Assembly: GCA_015680685.1 (NCBI GenBank)
Contig: MNCI01035623.1
Coordinates: 5,532-69,531 of the forward strand
Length of the DNA stretch: 64,000 bases
Source of the DNA: Gnetum montanum
Lineage: Eukaryota > Streptophyta > Gnetopsida > Gnetales > Gnetaceae
Direction: 5' to 3'
The position numbers and the translations under genes were made by a program. Below, in pieces: positions 45,961 through 57,038 of the stretch (position 1 is the stretch's first letter; every line of letters starts with the position of its first letter). The notes under the pieces are model-generated. The model searched no databases. It was not told where the DNA came from and saw only the letters and a program-made list of their open reading frames with translations.

Positions 45961-48510
45961 ATCTATAGAAAGATGAATGGAGTTCCTAGATCAAAGTTTT
46001 TTGTAGGAAGGTTGCCAACCTTGATCCAGTCAAAAATAGCATGAGTTAGCATCATAGTGTAGATCCTAGGTAGCACTTGGTTTGAATAATTCTTGAAGGT
46101 ATTTGATGCAAAGGATGAGTGTACTAGAGATATAGGGCAATCGATTAGAGTAGGTTGTGAGGGCTAGAGAGGATTGCTGGGCCAAAAGAAAGGTTGTTTC
46201 CTTGATAAGTTATCTAGACCACTTGGTTGAAAAACTAGCTAAGAGTGTATGACCCTTGTAGCATTTCATTACTGTGGCTATGAAGGAATTTCACCTTGCA
46301 TGGATGGAGCAGGAGGTAACTAAGTTGAAGGTGGAGGTGTAGGTGCAGAGGAATGTGGAGGATAATAAGGATATAGATATGGGTTTTTCCATCAAGTAGA
46401 TGGTGAATGTGTTCGATGGTACTCTGGAGGGTAATAGTGATGTTGGAATGATGCATGACTTGTCAAACTTCTAGAGGAGATGAGTTGTTGAACATGGTAC
46501 CCATATGGATCTAGTTGCCTATAAGGGTATTGCTTCCTTTGTGGTGGCATTCTCCATGATTGTGATTGATACCATCATTGGTATTATTCATAAGGTTGTG
46601 GAGGAATTCCACTTGGGTAGTAAGCTTGTTGTTGCTAGTGGAACTATCTTGGACTACCTTGAGGATAAAGCAATCATCTTGGAGCTTGCCTATGTGCTAG
46701 GTGAGGGTTCAATGTGTACACTCTAGATTCCTGTAAGTGTGACACCATAGGGTAACATCCCTTTGGATTTTTATATTGATAGATGTTACATTTGGTTTCA
46801 TCATTAGATTCACACTCCACAACTTCCTCTATTGTAGCAGCTTTTTCCTTACCTCTTTGGTAGGCATGTTTAGCTTCTTTTCGTTGTTTACAATTACGGT
46901 CACTATTTTAATATTTGGATTTTTTATGAATTTTCAAAGTAGTTAAAAAGGTTTCATCCAAATATTCCCATAACTTGTTAGCCTTGGCGGAAATGTCAAA
47001 AGTATATTTTTTGATAGGCAAGGTCTTTCTGTTCACCACTTCATCAAGTGGTGACTCCTCTTCGTCACAAAATTGGACCTCTCATTTTTTGATGGATGGG
47101 TCCCTATTGTAATCTTTAGCACTCTCCCTTTGCATAGCTCACCTTCTTCTTTTGCTACTTGCTCAATTAGCCATTGTATTTGATGAGCTCTCATTTCAAA
47201 TTAGCTCCCTTGGGCAGACACCCCAAGGATTCTTCTTATTTTTCCCTTGAGCCCATCTATGATGTGGTGAAGTTGTTCCCTCTAAGAGTAATCATGGCCA
47301 AGACATTTGTGTAGGAGTAAATAGTATCAGCCCATGGTGGCATCCAAGGGTTCATGTTCTCCTTGTTTCCAACCTTGGATATGCCTTCTTAGATTAGACA
47401 CTCTAGAGTATGTTTAATATTTGCCATTGAACAATTCTAACATGGTACTCCATCTTTGAATAGATTCCAGTTCTAAGGACCAGTACCAACTTTCAACTTC
47501 CTTAATGAGTGTCCTTGAAAAAATATTGAGTTTCTGCCACTCATTGTTTATGTTTTATAAGGCACAAGTATCTTGAAAATCTTGAAGATGTGTTTGCAAA
47601 TTAGACTTGTATCCCCCCTTAAATCTTGGGATATTATCTAGGAACTTGATACAACTATCCTTTATATGCCTAGTTAGAATTCTTACTAGCTTTGTAATGT
47701 TAAGTATACTTCAAGTTGCTAGTAAAGGTTCATCATCATCCCTACGTTGGTAACACTGATGATGGTTTTCGCCACCCCTTTGGTTTTGGTGGCCTTCATG
47801 GTTATTATTATTATTTTGATCACCCTCATCATAGTTGTTCTAATAGTGGCTTCTATGAGAACCATTAGATGAAGAGGAATTTTTGGAATCAAATGAAAAT
47901 GATGAAGAGGAAGGTGGACTACCACTCCCACCATGGTTTCTACCACCACTCTTACACTTTTTATGATCTTCATCATTAGATCCCTTGTTATTGCGATGTT
48001 CATCCGAGTCCTTACATTGGTTATCACTCTCCCTTGAACCTAGTTTATGAATAATTGATCATAGGGTCAAGTTCACACCCTCACCATCATTAGCAAGGGT
48101 TGGAGAATCTTCATGTTGAGAACCTTTTAAGGGAGGATCCTCATTGTCCTCTTGATCTAGTAGGAATAAGGGGTTAGTGTAATATTTCCCCTTTGTAGCT
48201 TCATGTAGTCTCTCCTAATGTTTATCCTACCTACAGTGTGTTTCAGTGGGATGATAGTTCTAAGTGTCATATCCATCCACAATGTACTCTTCGTGAAGAT
48301 CTACTATGCCCAACTTCTTAAGGGTTTTAATTATCATTTAGGACATAGATCTATTAGGGGAAAAAACAACATTTCCCTCCATATCATGCCATTTCATTTT
48401 TTCATCCTAATGTAGGATGAAGGTGAAATTCAGTACAAACTCATCTGGATGAGTGTATACCACCTTGCATTTTTGTGGGACTAGTGGTTTAGTATTGTCA
48501 TGCTTATAAG
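45961..48510 (-). pseudogene. gag: gag of A4 and gag-PRO linker
   Basis: Minus strand from about 48510 to 46900, then a low-complexity linker to PRO. Near 48470-48330 there is KCKVVYTHPDEFVLNF. 48060-47720 is Ser/Asn/Gly/His-rich. The capsid-like core is 47640-47150: FLDNIPRFKGGY, NEWQKLNIFSRTL, VESWYWSLELESIQRW, HHIIDGLKG. I find no intact zinc knuckle. The linker (46900-45961) is Pro/Tyr-rich on the minus strand; the plus-strand frame at 46505 is a shadow. Stops are frequent, so the exact start is uncertain. Confidence 0.7.
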
Positions 48511-48655
48511 AAGAAGAAGATATTATGTAAAGCAAAATGAAATTATCAATGTGCTTTTATAATTAATGTATAGTGAAAATGATATGACCTTAGGTTCATA
48601 CAATGATATTAGTGATATTCACTTAGATCTAAATAATGCACATTCCATAAGCAAA

Positions 48656-48675
48656 GTTTCTAGCAATGGTACCAA
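48656..48675 (-). promoter_or_regulatory. Primer binding site of A4
   Basis: Minus strand TTGGTACCATTGCTAGAAAC, seven bases from the LTR end. It looks like a decayed TGGCGCCRTTGCCGGGGA site, the form typical of Athila and different from the Tat copies here. Confidence 0.65.
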
Positions 48676-48682
48676 TGACAAG

Positions 48683-49587
48683 TGATGATGTATCACTACA
48701 CCCAACCATATGAATCACAAAGCATTCATGAGTGACTTAGTCAAATTCCATGGATTTTATTATTTCTAGTGCACTAGCTCTTTAGGAAGTGAATCTAGCC
48801 TTAAGGTCAATTGTTGTCCTCCTAATTACACTTGTGAAATTTTTTGGTATGGTTAACTGTAATTGAGACATCTAATTTTTATCATTTTTTATTTTATATT
48901 ATAGGTGCTCAAAATGTAGATAAAAAGGAGTTCAATTAGCTAATATAAATGACTAATTAACTAATCCTAACATAAGCATTCATTTCCACGTTTCGTACAT
49001 ATATATGCACTACTGGGTGACCAAATGCTACACTATTGGATGTACCAAGTGATAATGTTGCTAGGATTACTAAGTGAATATGTGTTACACTTGAAGTGAT
49101 CGTACTTATGTATTTAATCTATCAACTTAATAATCTCATTAACTTAATTGCTGAAAAATAATTGAGAATGATTAACAAATAAATGAAAACATTGAATACA
49201 TAAATAAAAGAGATAATCTATCCGAAGTATTACAAGGTTTATCAAAAAGCTCATCTTTATTGTCGCACACACTATCGTGCTAAGGTACAAAAATGATCAA
49301 ATAAAGATTCATACACTCAATGACTCCTGTTGTAGGTACTCAAGAAAAAAAATTTCTAACTTTCAAATGAAAAAAATGCAAGAGCTTTTCTACTATTGAA
49401 ATCTGGACTCCCCATAAATGTAGTGGGTAGGCATGTATTTATAGGTGATAGACAAACACTACATCAACGAGGCATCATCAATGTAGGTTAAAATGCATCA
49501 ACAGGGCCTCATGGATGAGGCCTTATCAATGTGGTCAGCTATGTCAATGAGGCCTCATCAATGTAGCCAAGCAATGATAACTCATCA
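48683..49587 (-). repeat. 5' LTR of A4 (905 bp)
   Basis: Plus-strand edges TGATGATG at 48683 and CTCATCA at 49587. Aligns with 3441-4386. TATA box is the complement of 49436-49443. Several GAGGCCTCATCAATG-type words lie at 49470-49570 in U3. Confidence 0.88.
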
Positions 49588-50340
49588 CGCATCATGTTTG
49601 TTTTGAAATTTTTAGATGGAGCCCACACCATGCAATGACTTACTCAACTTCATGTTATTAGTTAACATGGAACAGTAAGAAATCCATGAAAAACACACAT
49701 GCACTCAAGCAAGTAGAGAGGTACAAAGAGCTTTGAATCCCCTTAGAGTCACATCCTTTTCAAACTTTTGAATCCTTTCCAAGCTTGGAAACTACTAGGG
49801 TCACAAGTCTGTTAAGGTTTTATTAATGAAAAATGGAGCACATATTTCCAAAACAAGGAAAACCATAGAGTTTGTGGATGGGTGGATGACATGGACTCGC
49901 TACTTGTTCCATGAAAAAGAAACTAGTCTTAGTTATCAATCATCAAAATTTAAAAATAGAAACCAGATACTGGCAACCAAAACTATTACGTATAGACCAC
50001 CATTAGTAACCAGCAATAGCATCACTATGTCTTGTTGGCAATAATTCATTTTTATTAGAAAATAAGGAAAAGTCACATCAAAATAAGAAAAAATATAAAA
50101 GAAATTTTAAAATATTAAAGAAAGATAAAATGTACTAATAATGTTGTAAAAAAATTGGAAGAATTAATAAAATAAACACAAAAGGTGTAAGATAAATAAG
50201 GCATAAAACAAAAAAGTGTTAAATAAAAACATGAAAAACAAAAAGATGAAAACTAAGAATCCATGTAGATGGTTAACACGAATGGCCATCTCCCCCATGA
50301 TTGAGTTGAAAGGAGGAGATTCAAAAGATTAACCAAGATC
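49588..50340 (-). other. AT-rich spacer of A5
   Basis: Aligns with 41720-42400 of A4. No gene; A-rich. It begins CGCATCATG, the decayed target duplication of A4. Confidence 0.7.
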
Positions 50341-51018
50341 ATCCATCTACTGAGGCATTGCTTCCACTAGTTTGCTTAGGTTCATGGAAAGGTTTGACTT
50401 GTTGTACATTGACTAACTACCTTTTGTTGGGCTCTCAGGTTTGTAAATTAACATGAACCTAGAAGGAAAATTTTCATGAATGATGTAAGGCCCTTCCCAC
50501 AACATCTAGAACTTAGTTCATTAAGGTATGTGTGTGGGGTTCTGGTAGAGAACCTTATTTCATGTTAAAATTTGAATTTCCTTATTCTTAGGCCATGTTG
50601 TTGCTTGCTGAATGCCTTGTGCACTTCATTCAAGGATATGGCCACTAATCAGTTTTCATCTAGCATGTTAAGGTTGATCAATCATTCTCTTTATGCTAGA
50701 CTTAGGTTAATATATAGGTCACATGCTATTAACAGTGTATAGTAGCTTAGATTGAATAGGAAGTGTTGGTAGTTTCCTGTACACCAACTCATAGGAAGAG
50801 TAGCCTATAGAAAGTTTCCATATTAAGCAATAGACCTAGAGGGCATCATTGAGTTCTATGATCTAGTCTCTTCTATGTTTACTAATAGTTCTTGTTAAGA
50901 TCTTTGTAATCTCCCTATTAGTAACCTTTCATTGGCCATTGGCTTGGGGGTGATATGGTCTTGTTAATTTATGTTCAACCCCCAAGCATTGCATGAGCTT
51001 GTGAAAAGTGGTGCCTAT
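50341..51018 (-). pseudogene. int: Integrase C-terminal remnant of A5
   Basis: Minus strand, aligned with 42440-43112 of A4, but with more stops and no frame above 60 codons. It ends at CCTAT (51014-51018), where the E3 LTR begins. The undisturbed paralog in A4 reads CCACCTATGAAATG near 43105, so CCTAT is probably the left target duplication of E3. Confidence 0.7.
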
Positions 51019-52522
51019 TGAAACACCACAAAATTTTGAGGAACTCTTTTTTCACTAGGATCTTGGAACTAAGGCAAGCATTTCCACAAGTGTAGCCTCA
51101 TGATAGTTTGGCAGGAAACATAGGCACTGAGGTTAGACTATTCAGTTCAGAAAGTTTTCTACTTCTAGAGCTGACAGGCCTGATGGACTCTCTGGCCTGC
51201 CCACCTAGATAATTCACTTGGCTAACAGTTTACTCAGAAACCATGCTAGGAGTTGTCGATGGTGTTCAGGATGGACAAAACAGTTTGACAAGTTTTCTAG
51301 TGGAGAAGTTTGCTACGCCATGCTACACTGTGTAGCGTAGCAAGCCTTCAAAAAATCAATCAAGTATCTGAATACAAGTTTAGCAAGATGTTCGCACAAG
51401 CCAGAATCAGAATTCCGCCAACACAAGGTGCTACATAATGCTACGCTCTATAGCATAGCATAGTGTAGCAAGGGCAAAGCAAGCAAAATTTTCTTGTGAA
51501 ACCCTACAGTTTTGACAAAAGTGAAAGTTACATTGGCTACTACGCTATGCTATGCTATGTAGCATAGCATAGCATAGCCAAGATGCACATCAAGAAAAAT
51601 GCTCCAAATTTTAGCCTAGCATGCACCAAGAATTTCAACAGAAGCTAGTGACTCCAACACAAGTTTTCTATTTCAACAGGTGGCTATGCCGTGCTACGCT
51701 ACATAGCGTAGCATAGCGTAGCAAGAAGCTATGCTAAGTTGATGTGCTATGCTACATAGCGTAGGACAGCATAGCAAGTGGCTACGCTACTTCAATGTGC
51801 TTCATTTCTCACTTGCATTGTTGGCACACCTGATTCCAGCATCTCCAGTTTCAACAACATGGTTGCAGCGTAGCAAGTTCATGATCGATTTTTCACATCT
51901 ATGCAGTATGGGCATGTCAGCAACTTGTGGGCCTAGGACACATGGCATCTAGGCCTTACTTCTTGCCTGCTCTTGACCCTAGAAATACCTTGATGAGAAA
52001 CACTTAGAGGGTTGGCAATTTTGGGGTTGGCATTGTTGCGTTGGCTTTTTTCATTGGCATTTTGCGCATTGGCTTTTCTACCTTCTCTTTTAATTTCGCA
52101 CTCAAAAGAATAGTTGGGGCATTTCAAGTGTTCTAGTCATTCTTGAACTCTCTGTGCACCTCCGGTGTTATATAACTTCTTATACATTTTCAAACAAGGC
52201 AAAGAATTGAACCTGTGACTTTGTGATGGTGCATTTCCTTACCCCAGTTTATTCTATTCTCTCTTTATTGTTATTGCTATTTGGCATTATTTTCTTTATT
52301 CCTGCATTTATTGATTATCAATTTTACCTCATGTATTTGGCAATCGAAACAACATTCACATAAGGTTAAGTTACATCAATTAAGTCTCTATATGATCAAC
52401 CAGATCGTTTAGGGCACCCTACTTCCGTTTTATCCAACATGGCCCTCGTATGGATCTGGGGTTAAATTGTTTACTTGGCAACCTCTCAATGTTTCCAGCC
52501 ATCGATGTTTTCAATCGCTACA
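51019..52522 (+). repeat. 5' LTR of E3 (1504 bp)
   Basis: Starts TGAAACACCACAAAATTTTG, ends CGCTACA. Homologous with the E2 LTR along its length. U3 has four or five strong imperfect palindromes of GCTACGCTA/TAGCGTAGC type (51306-51345, 51430-51475, 51540-51580, 51686-51723, 51740-51775). The TATA position (about 51979-51990) reads CCTAGAAATACC, so the box is mutated. Confidence 0.9.
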
Positions 52523-52527
52523 ATTTC

Positions 52528-52545
52528 TAGCACTAGAGGGAGGCC
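52528..52545 (+). promoter_or_regulatory. Primer binding site of E3
   Basis: TAGCACTAGAGGGAGGCC, five bases after the LTR end. Decayed version of the E1 site. Confidence 0.65.
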
Positions 52546-52762
52546 TTTTGGTGCTTTTTCCATGTCTCACGGGTAGTCCTGCATGCTCTTTATACCACGT
52601 CACTCATCAGCGTAAACGTGACACCCTTGCGGTTGTTTACGCAATGTGTGGTATAGCTTGGTTGCAATGATGGTTCCTTTGGAACCCTGTAGGATGAAAA
52701 GCCTCCAATTGCCTCTTGATCTCTTTATTTTTTCTTAATCATAAACTATTTTCAGCCTCGTG

Positions 52763-55700
52763 AAAATGATTTCCTCACTACCACTATTGATACCTTAAAC
52801 CTTGAGGTCCCCTTTTCTATTCAGGGCACCATAGGTACTGAGCAACCACCTAGCCTAGTGCTAGGACCACGTTGATCTCTTAGGAACCAAAATCGATCCC
52901 CTAAGCTTGGTACAACAAACCGAGCTTTACAATTTTCTCTGTGCTAAGGTCTAGGAAAATATACCCTTAGATACCCAAGAACTTAAAGAAAAATGTAGCT
53001 TCAAGCTCATTTGTTGCAATGGGAGGAAATTTATTCCCACTCCTGGTGTTTCCATTCCTCTGACACAAACGTATCAGTGGATCTTAGATCAACTGATACA
53101 CACAAGTAAGTCTAGGGAGTAGTGAGACACAACATATCACTATGATAAGGCATTTCAAGATGGGAAAGAGGAGTTGGATTCCCAGTTTGAGGGTGGGTTT
53201 CAAACTAACCCTTCCACCATCCCTCCCACCTCGTCTTTTTGTTCAAACCTACCCTTTACAAATGATCCCTTCATGATCATATCTACATCATCGCAACCAG
53301 CACTTTCATCAGCAACAAGTAGCCATGCCATGTCCTCGGCATATCAACATGCCTATTCCCTCATCTCATTCCCAAGCACTAACCCCCCTTCGCAATCTAT
53401 TCCCCAGTCTATTCCTGCATTGTACCACACACTAATCATGGAAACCCTACCCTACATCCATACAGTTCCTACATCATAGTTACATACAACTTTTGCATCC
53501 ATTCTAGCATCTACACCTATTCCACTGGCAACAGCAGGCCTAGCCCCTCCCACGTGGTGGACCCCATTCACTTCTCCTCCTGCTTCGCAACCTTCGCAAA
53601 TGTCTCACATGCTCACCATCAAATGTACTAGGTCCTACAAATGGTACAACCAAGAATGGAATTGTGGTCTACCCCACTGATCATGCAAATGACCTACCCT
53701 GTGACACCACCAGTGGGTACTACTCCAATAGCACCACCCATTGGGTGGTGGAAAACACAAGTAGCACCCTTCATAGGGCCACCCTAATGGCACCGCCTAT
53801 GAGCTAGGTTGCTACCCCTACTAGGCCACCAATGGTGGCTACCCCTACAACTTCCCAACCATCTACATTGCCCTTGGGTTTGGATCAAGCCTTTCAACTT
53901 ATCCAGATCCTTAATGAAAAGGTTCGATGCCTCGAAGCTCTTGGTTATGACACAGTACAAGTCATGGATTTCTACCATGACAATCCCATCAACCTGGTAG
54001 TCCCCATGCTAACATTACCTCTAGGGATGCCACTTCCCCATTTTACAAAATACAATGGGGAGGGTGATCCCAATGTGCATCTTGTAACATTTAGATCTAA
54101 GTTGCTTCTACTGTAACAATGGCTACATATCATCATCCACGTCTTTGCTATGTATCTAACGGGCAAAGCTTTGGACTGGTACTATACGCTCCCACGCTTT
54201 TCTATCTCAACCCTGGAAGAGCTACTAACCCAGTTTGTAACTTATTTCAAGTATAACTTGAGACCAAAAGTTATGTTGGATCAATTAGTGAGTGTAAAGA
54301 AAGACCCACTAGAATCAGTCTAGAAATTCATACAGTGGTGGAGCGCTACCCTAAATGAGATCCGTGAGCCCATCGCGAAGGCCCTTCTGCTAGCCATCTT
54401 TAAGGGTATAGTGAATAACTTCATTAAGTCTAAACTGTATTACCTTGCTCCACGAACTCTTCGTTAAGCTTTTTCCTAGACCAAGAGCATACAAGACATA
54501 GCCAAGATAAGTAAATATCTATCCTATGTTGCATACAAGAACACATTTATCAAGAAAGACAAAGATAAGGGCAAGGCTACAATAGCCATAGTGGCCATTA
54601 TGGAAAACGAAGCTAAGCCCAACAACAAGAATAACAAATAGGTGGCCACTTTGCCAACTGACCCTACACCCAACCCAAGCAATGCCGCACAACCCTCCAC
54701 ATTACCACCTGAAGCATCCACCCTACCTAAGCCTAACTTCGAGCATAATGATCACTCTAAATATACCCTATTGCCCGTCAAGCCTTCAGAACTTCTAAAC
54801 AAATTACTGGGGATAGGATACATTCAACACAAGCAGATGTCAAAGGAGGTAGCCAAAAGATATCAATGGTACTATGAGCTCCTTAGGAACCCCTCCTTGG
54901 CTTTGCCCAATGATCTGCTAGTTCCTAAGAATTTTAGGTTGGAATGGTTTTGTGACTACCACCAACTATGTGGTCAGGACACGGATTACTGTTTAATATT
55001 AAAGGATGACATCCAAAGAATGATTAATTAAGGGAAGTTGGTTCTAGATGAAAGCAACCCCATGCATCCCAAGAATCAATCTATGCACGTTTACACAAAT
55101 CCACTTAATGCCAACAACGTCAGCTACATCATCAACACTATAGGTGTAGATGGTAATCCCAAACCACCTCAGCAACTCTTTGTGGTTCGCATGCCTCAAC
55201 ATAGTGCACCCACACTAGTAGTAGCCAAGAAAATGTTGTAGCAATTATTCATCCTAAGGGTCCCTCCTCAGACATCTGCCCCTTCACCTTCTGTAAACAA
55301 GACCGCACTACCATCTGCACTAACACCCCAAACACCATTCATCATTAGGGGGCCAAACCACTCAACCGTCCCCACCCTGCATAAGATGGCACCGCAACCT
55401 TATCATCCAAGGAAATGAGAAGATCACTTGAAAGGTGAAGCAGCAATGGAATGTACCATCCTAGGTCCTTCCAAGCCCACCCCCTCACCCTCTACATCTA
55501 CATCCTCATCACCAAAAGCTAACACTGCTACATGCATGCGGTTATCGCCACCTAGCCTGAAAGGGTCTGCCCCCAAACCCGAAGTTGTTCCTCCTCAAGA
55601 AATTCGTCTATTGGGATGAATGGAAGAGGAGAAGGGTAGTAAACAATAGGAAGCTGAACAAGAAATTTTAAGTGCTCTCACTCAGGTCAAGAAAGCCCTA

Positions 55701-56548
55701 AAAAAAAGAACACAATGTTGAGCCTGTATGACCTGATAATGACTTCCACCACATACTATGAGGCTCTGGTTCATATGTTAATGGCAATACTAGTTGACAA
55801 GAACATGCTAATAGAAGAGAAAGAAATTCACTTGGTTATGCTTCCTTCTACACTTGGAGAACTGTAGCCATCCCAATTGACATTCTATGACTACTCCATT
55901 AGGGAAGATACTAAAAAGGGTTAGGTAACTACAGAACCTCTATTCATCACAATTTGGATTGGCCAACATAAGATCCGAAGGGTACACGTTGATGATAGGG
56001 TTGCTACGAATGTCATCCCATTCCCCATTGTGGATAAAATGGGTTTGGTAGACCAAATCAAACCCATGAAAATGTCATGTTTGAAGTCATTCAATAGGAA
56101 ACAGGTCATGGTGAAAGTCATTATACACATTGACTTTGTGGCAGGGGACTAGTTTCCCACCAATGCAACGTTTATTGTGGTGGAAGAGATGCCTAGGTTT
56201 AACTTGATCCTAGGGAGATCTTGGTTAGTCCAACTTAGGACCATTTCTTCACCCATACATCAGGAAATTCATCTACCCTACGTAGGCAGGGAGGTGGTGA
56301 TCCACAATGACGAGGTGGCAACATAAGCAATAAAAAACATAGATATGGAGTAGGGTTTGGAGGTTGTAACCTCTAAGAACGAGGCACCTATCTCCATCGA
56401 CACTAACTATTTGATGAAATACCTAGCCCAACATGCCAGCTCACAAAATGAAACTACATGGGCCAAGTTGCCTTTTCAAGTGGTAGATGACGATGTAGAA
56501 GAATGCTGCAATAAAGCCTCTTAGCCATACGTCTCACCAAATCCATGA
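52763..56548 (+). pseudogene. gag-pro: gag-PRO polyprotein of E3
   Basis: Coding similarity to E2 begins about 52763 (NLEVPFSIQGT); the ancestral ATG is not clear. Capsid-like region 53940-54430 (DFYHDNPINLV, KYNGEGDPNVHLVTF, ALDWYYTLP). The finger near 54945 reads CDYHQLCGQDTDYC: the middle His of C-H-H-C is replaced. The block MLSLYDLIMTST is at 55720. Protease 55930-56280 has HVDDRVATNVI (usual DDG altered to DDR) and FNLILGRSWL. An in-frame TAG at 56150-56152 matches the stop position of E1 and E2. The frame ends TGA at 56546. A frameshift lies between 53480 and 53830. Confidence 0.83.
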
Positions 56549-56689
56549 TGGATCAGAAAGCAATTATGTATAGTGTAGCAACTCCACTACTTCCTACCCG
56601 GTTAACATTCGTTGTACATTTATTTCTTTTTTTCTTCACATTTATTCATCTATGCTAGGTGCGTAGCTTATTCTTTTAAACTATGAACA

Positions 56690-56900
56690 TAACCTCCATT
56701 TACATCGTCCCATGGTCCAAAATGGCCTAAAACTACACATGGCCCACTAAGGCCTAAAATCAGAAAAATTTTCTATCTGTATTACCCCACGGCCTGCTAA
56801 GGCCTGAAACTGGCAAAATTCTTTACCCCGCATTTACACGATGGCCCGAAATTGCCTAAAACTAGAGACAACTCAAAATCGCCTAAAATTAAGATGACGA
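56690..56900 (+). repeat. Junction repeats after PRO in E3
   Basis: Five or six units of the type GGTCCAAAATGGCCTAAAACTA (for example at 56712, 56745, 56790, 56843 and 56873). Same place and motif as in E1 and E2. They lie between the gag-PRO stop (56548) and the 3' end of the antisense gene (57039). The rest of 56549-57038 is AT-rich without a gene. Confidence 0.8.
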
Positions 56901-57038
56901 AAAAGATAAAAATAGAGAACATAGATAATACATAAGCCAAAATAAAACCAATCTTGTCATAATTCATTTTCCATTCAAACTCTTGATTAAATAATGTTTG
57001 CAATAGTATTTCAAAAATAAAAATAGGATCCCTTGCTG

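Larger units (their letters stand above)
3441..49587 (-). mobile_element. A4: Athila-like retrotransposon, interrupted by E2
   Basis: Minus-strand element with both LTRs. 5' LTR 48683-49587, PBS, gag, PRO, RT-RNase H, integrase, spacer, LTR-like segment and the start of ORF3 run down to 40227; E2 interrupts at 6953-40226; the rest of ORF3, the 3' region, PPT and 3' LTR run from 6952 to 3441. Without the insert it is about 12.9 kb, usual for Athila. It sits in A5: left flank TCCAT (3436-3440) and right flank CGCAT (49588-49592) look like a decayed 5-bp target duplication, and the uninterrupted paralog near 41710 reads TTTCCATCATTG. Confidence 0.85.
1445..51018 (-). mobile_element. A5: oldest Athila-like element, split by A4
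   Basis: Minus-strand Athila-like Ty3/gypsy element surviving as two pieces, 1445-3440 and 49588-51018, separated by A4 with everything nested in it. The left piece holds ORF3 and the LTR-like segment. The right piece holds the AT-rich spacer and integrase C-terminal region. Read on the minus strand the order is integrase, spacer, LTR-like segment, ORF3, as in A4 (43600 to 40227, continuing at 6952). Both outer ends are cut: by E0 at 1444 and by E3 at 51019. None of its own LTRs is in the window. Confidence 0.82.
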
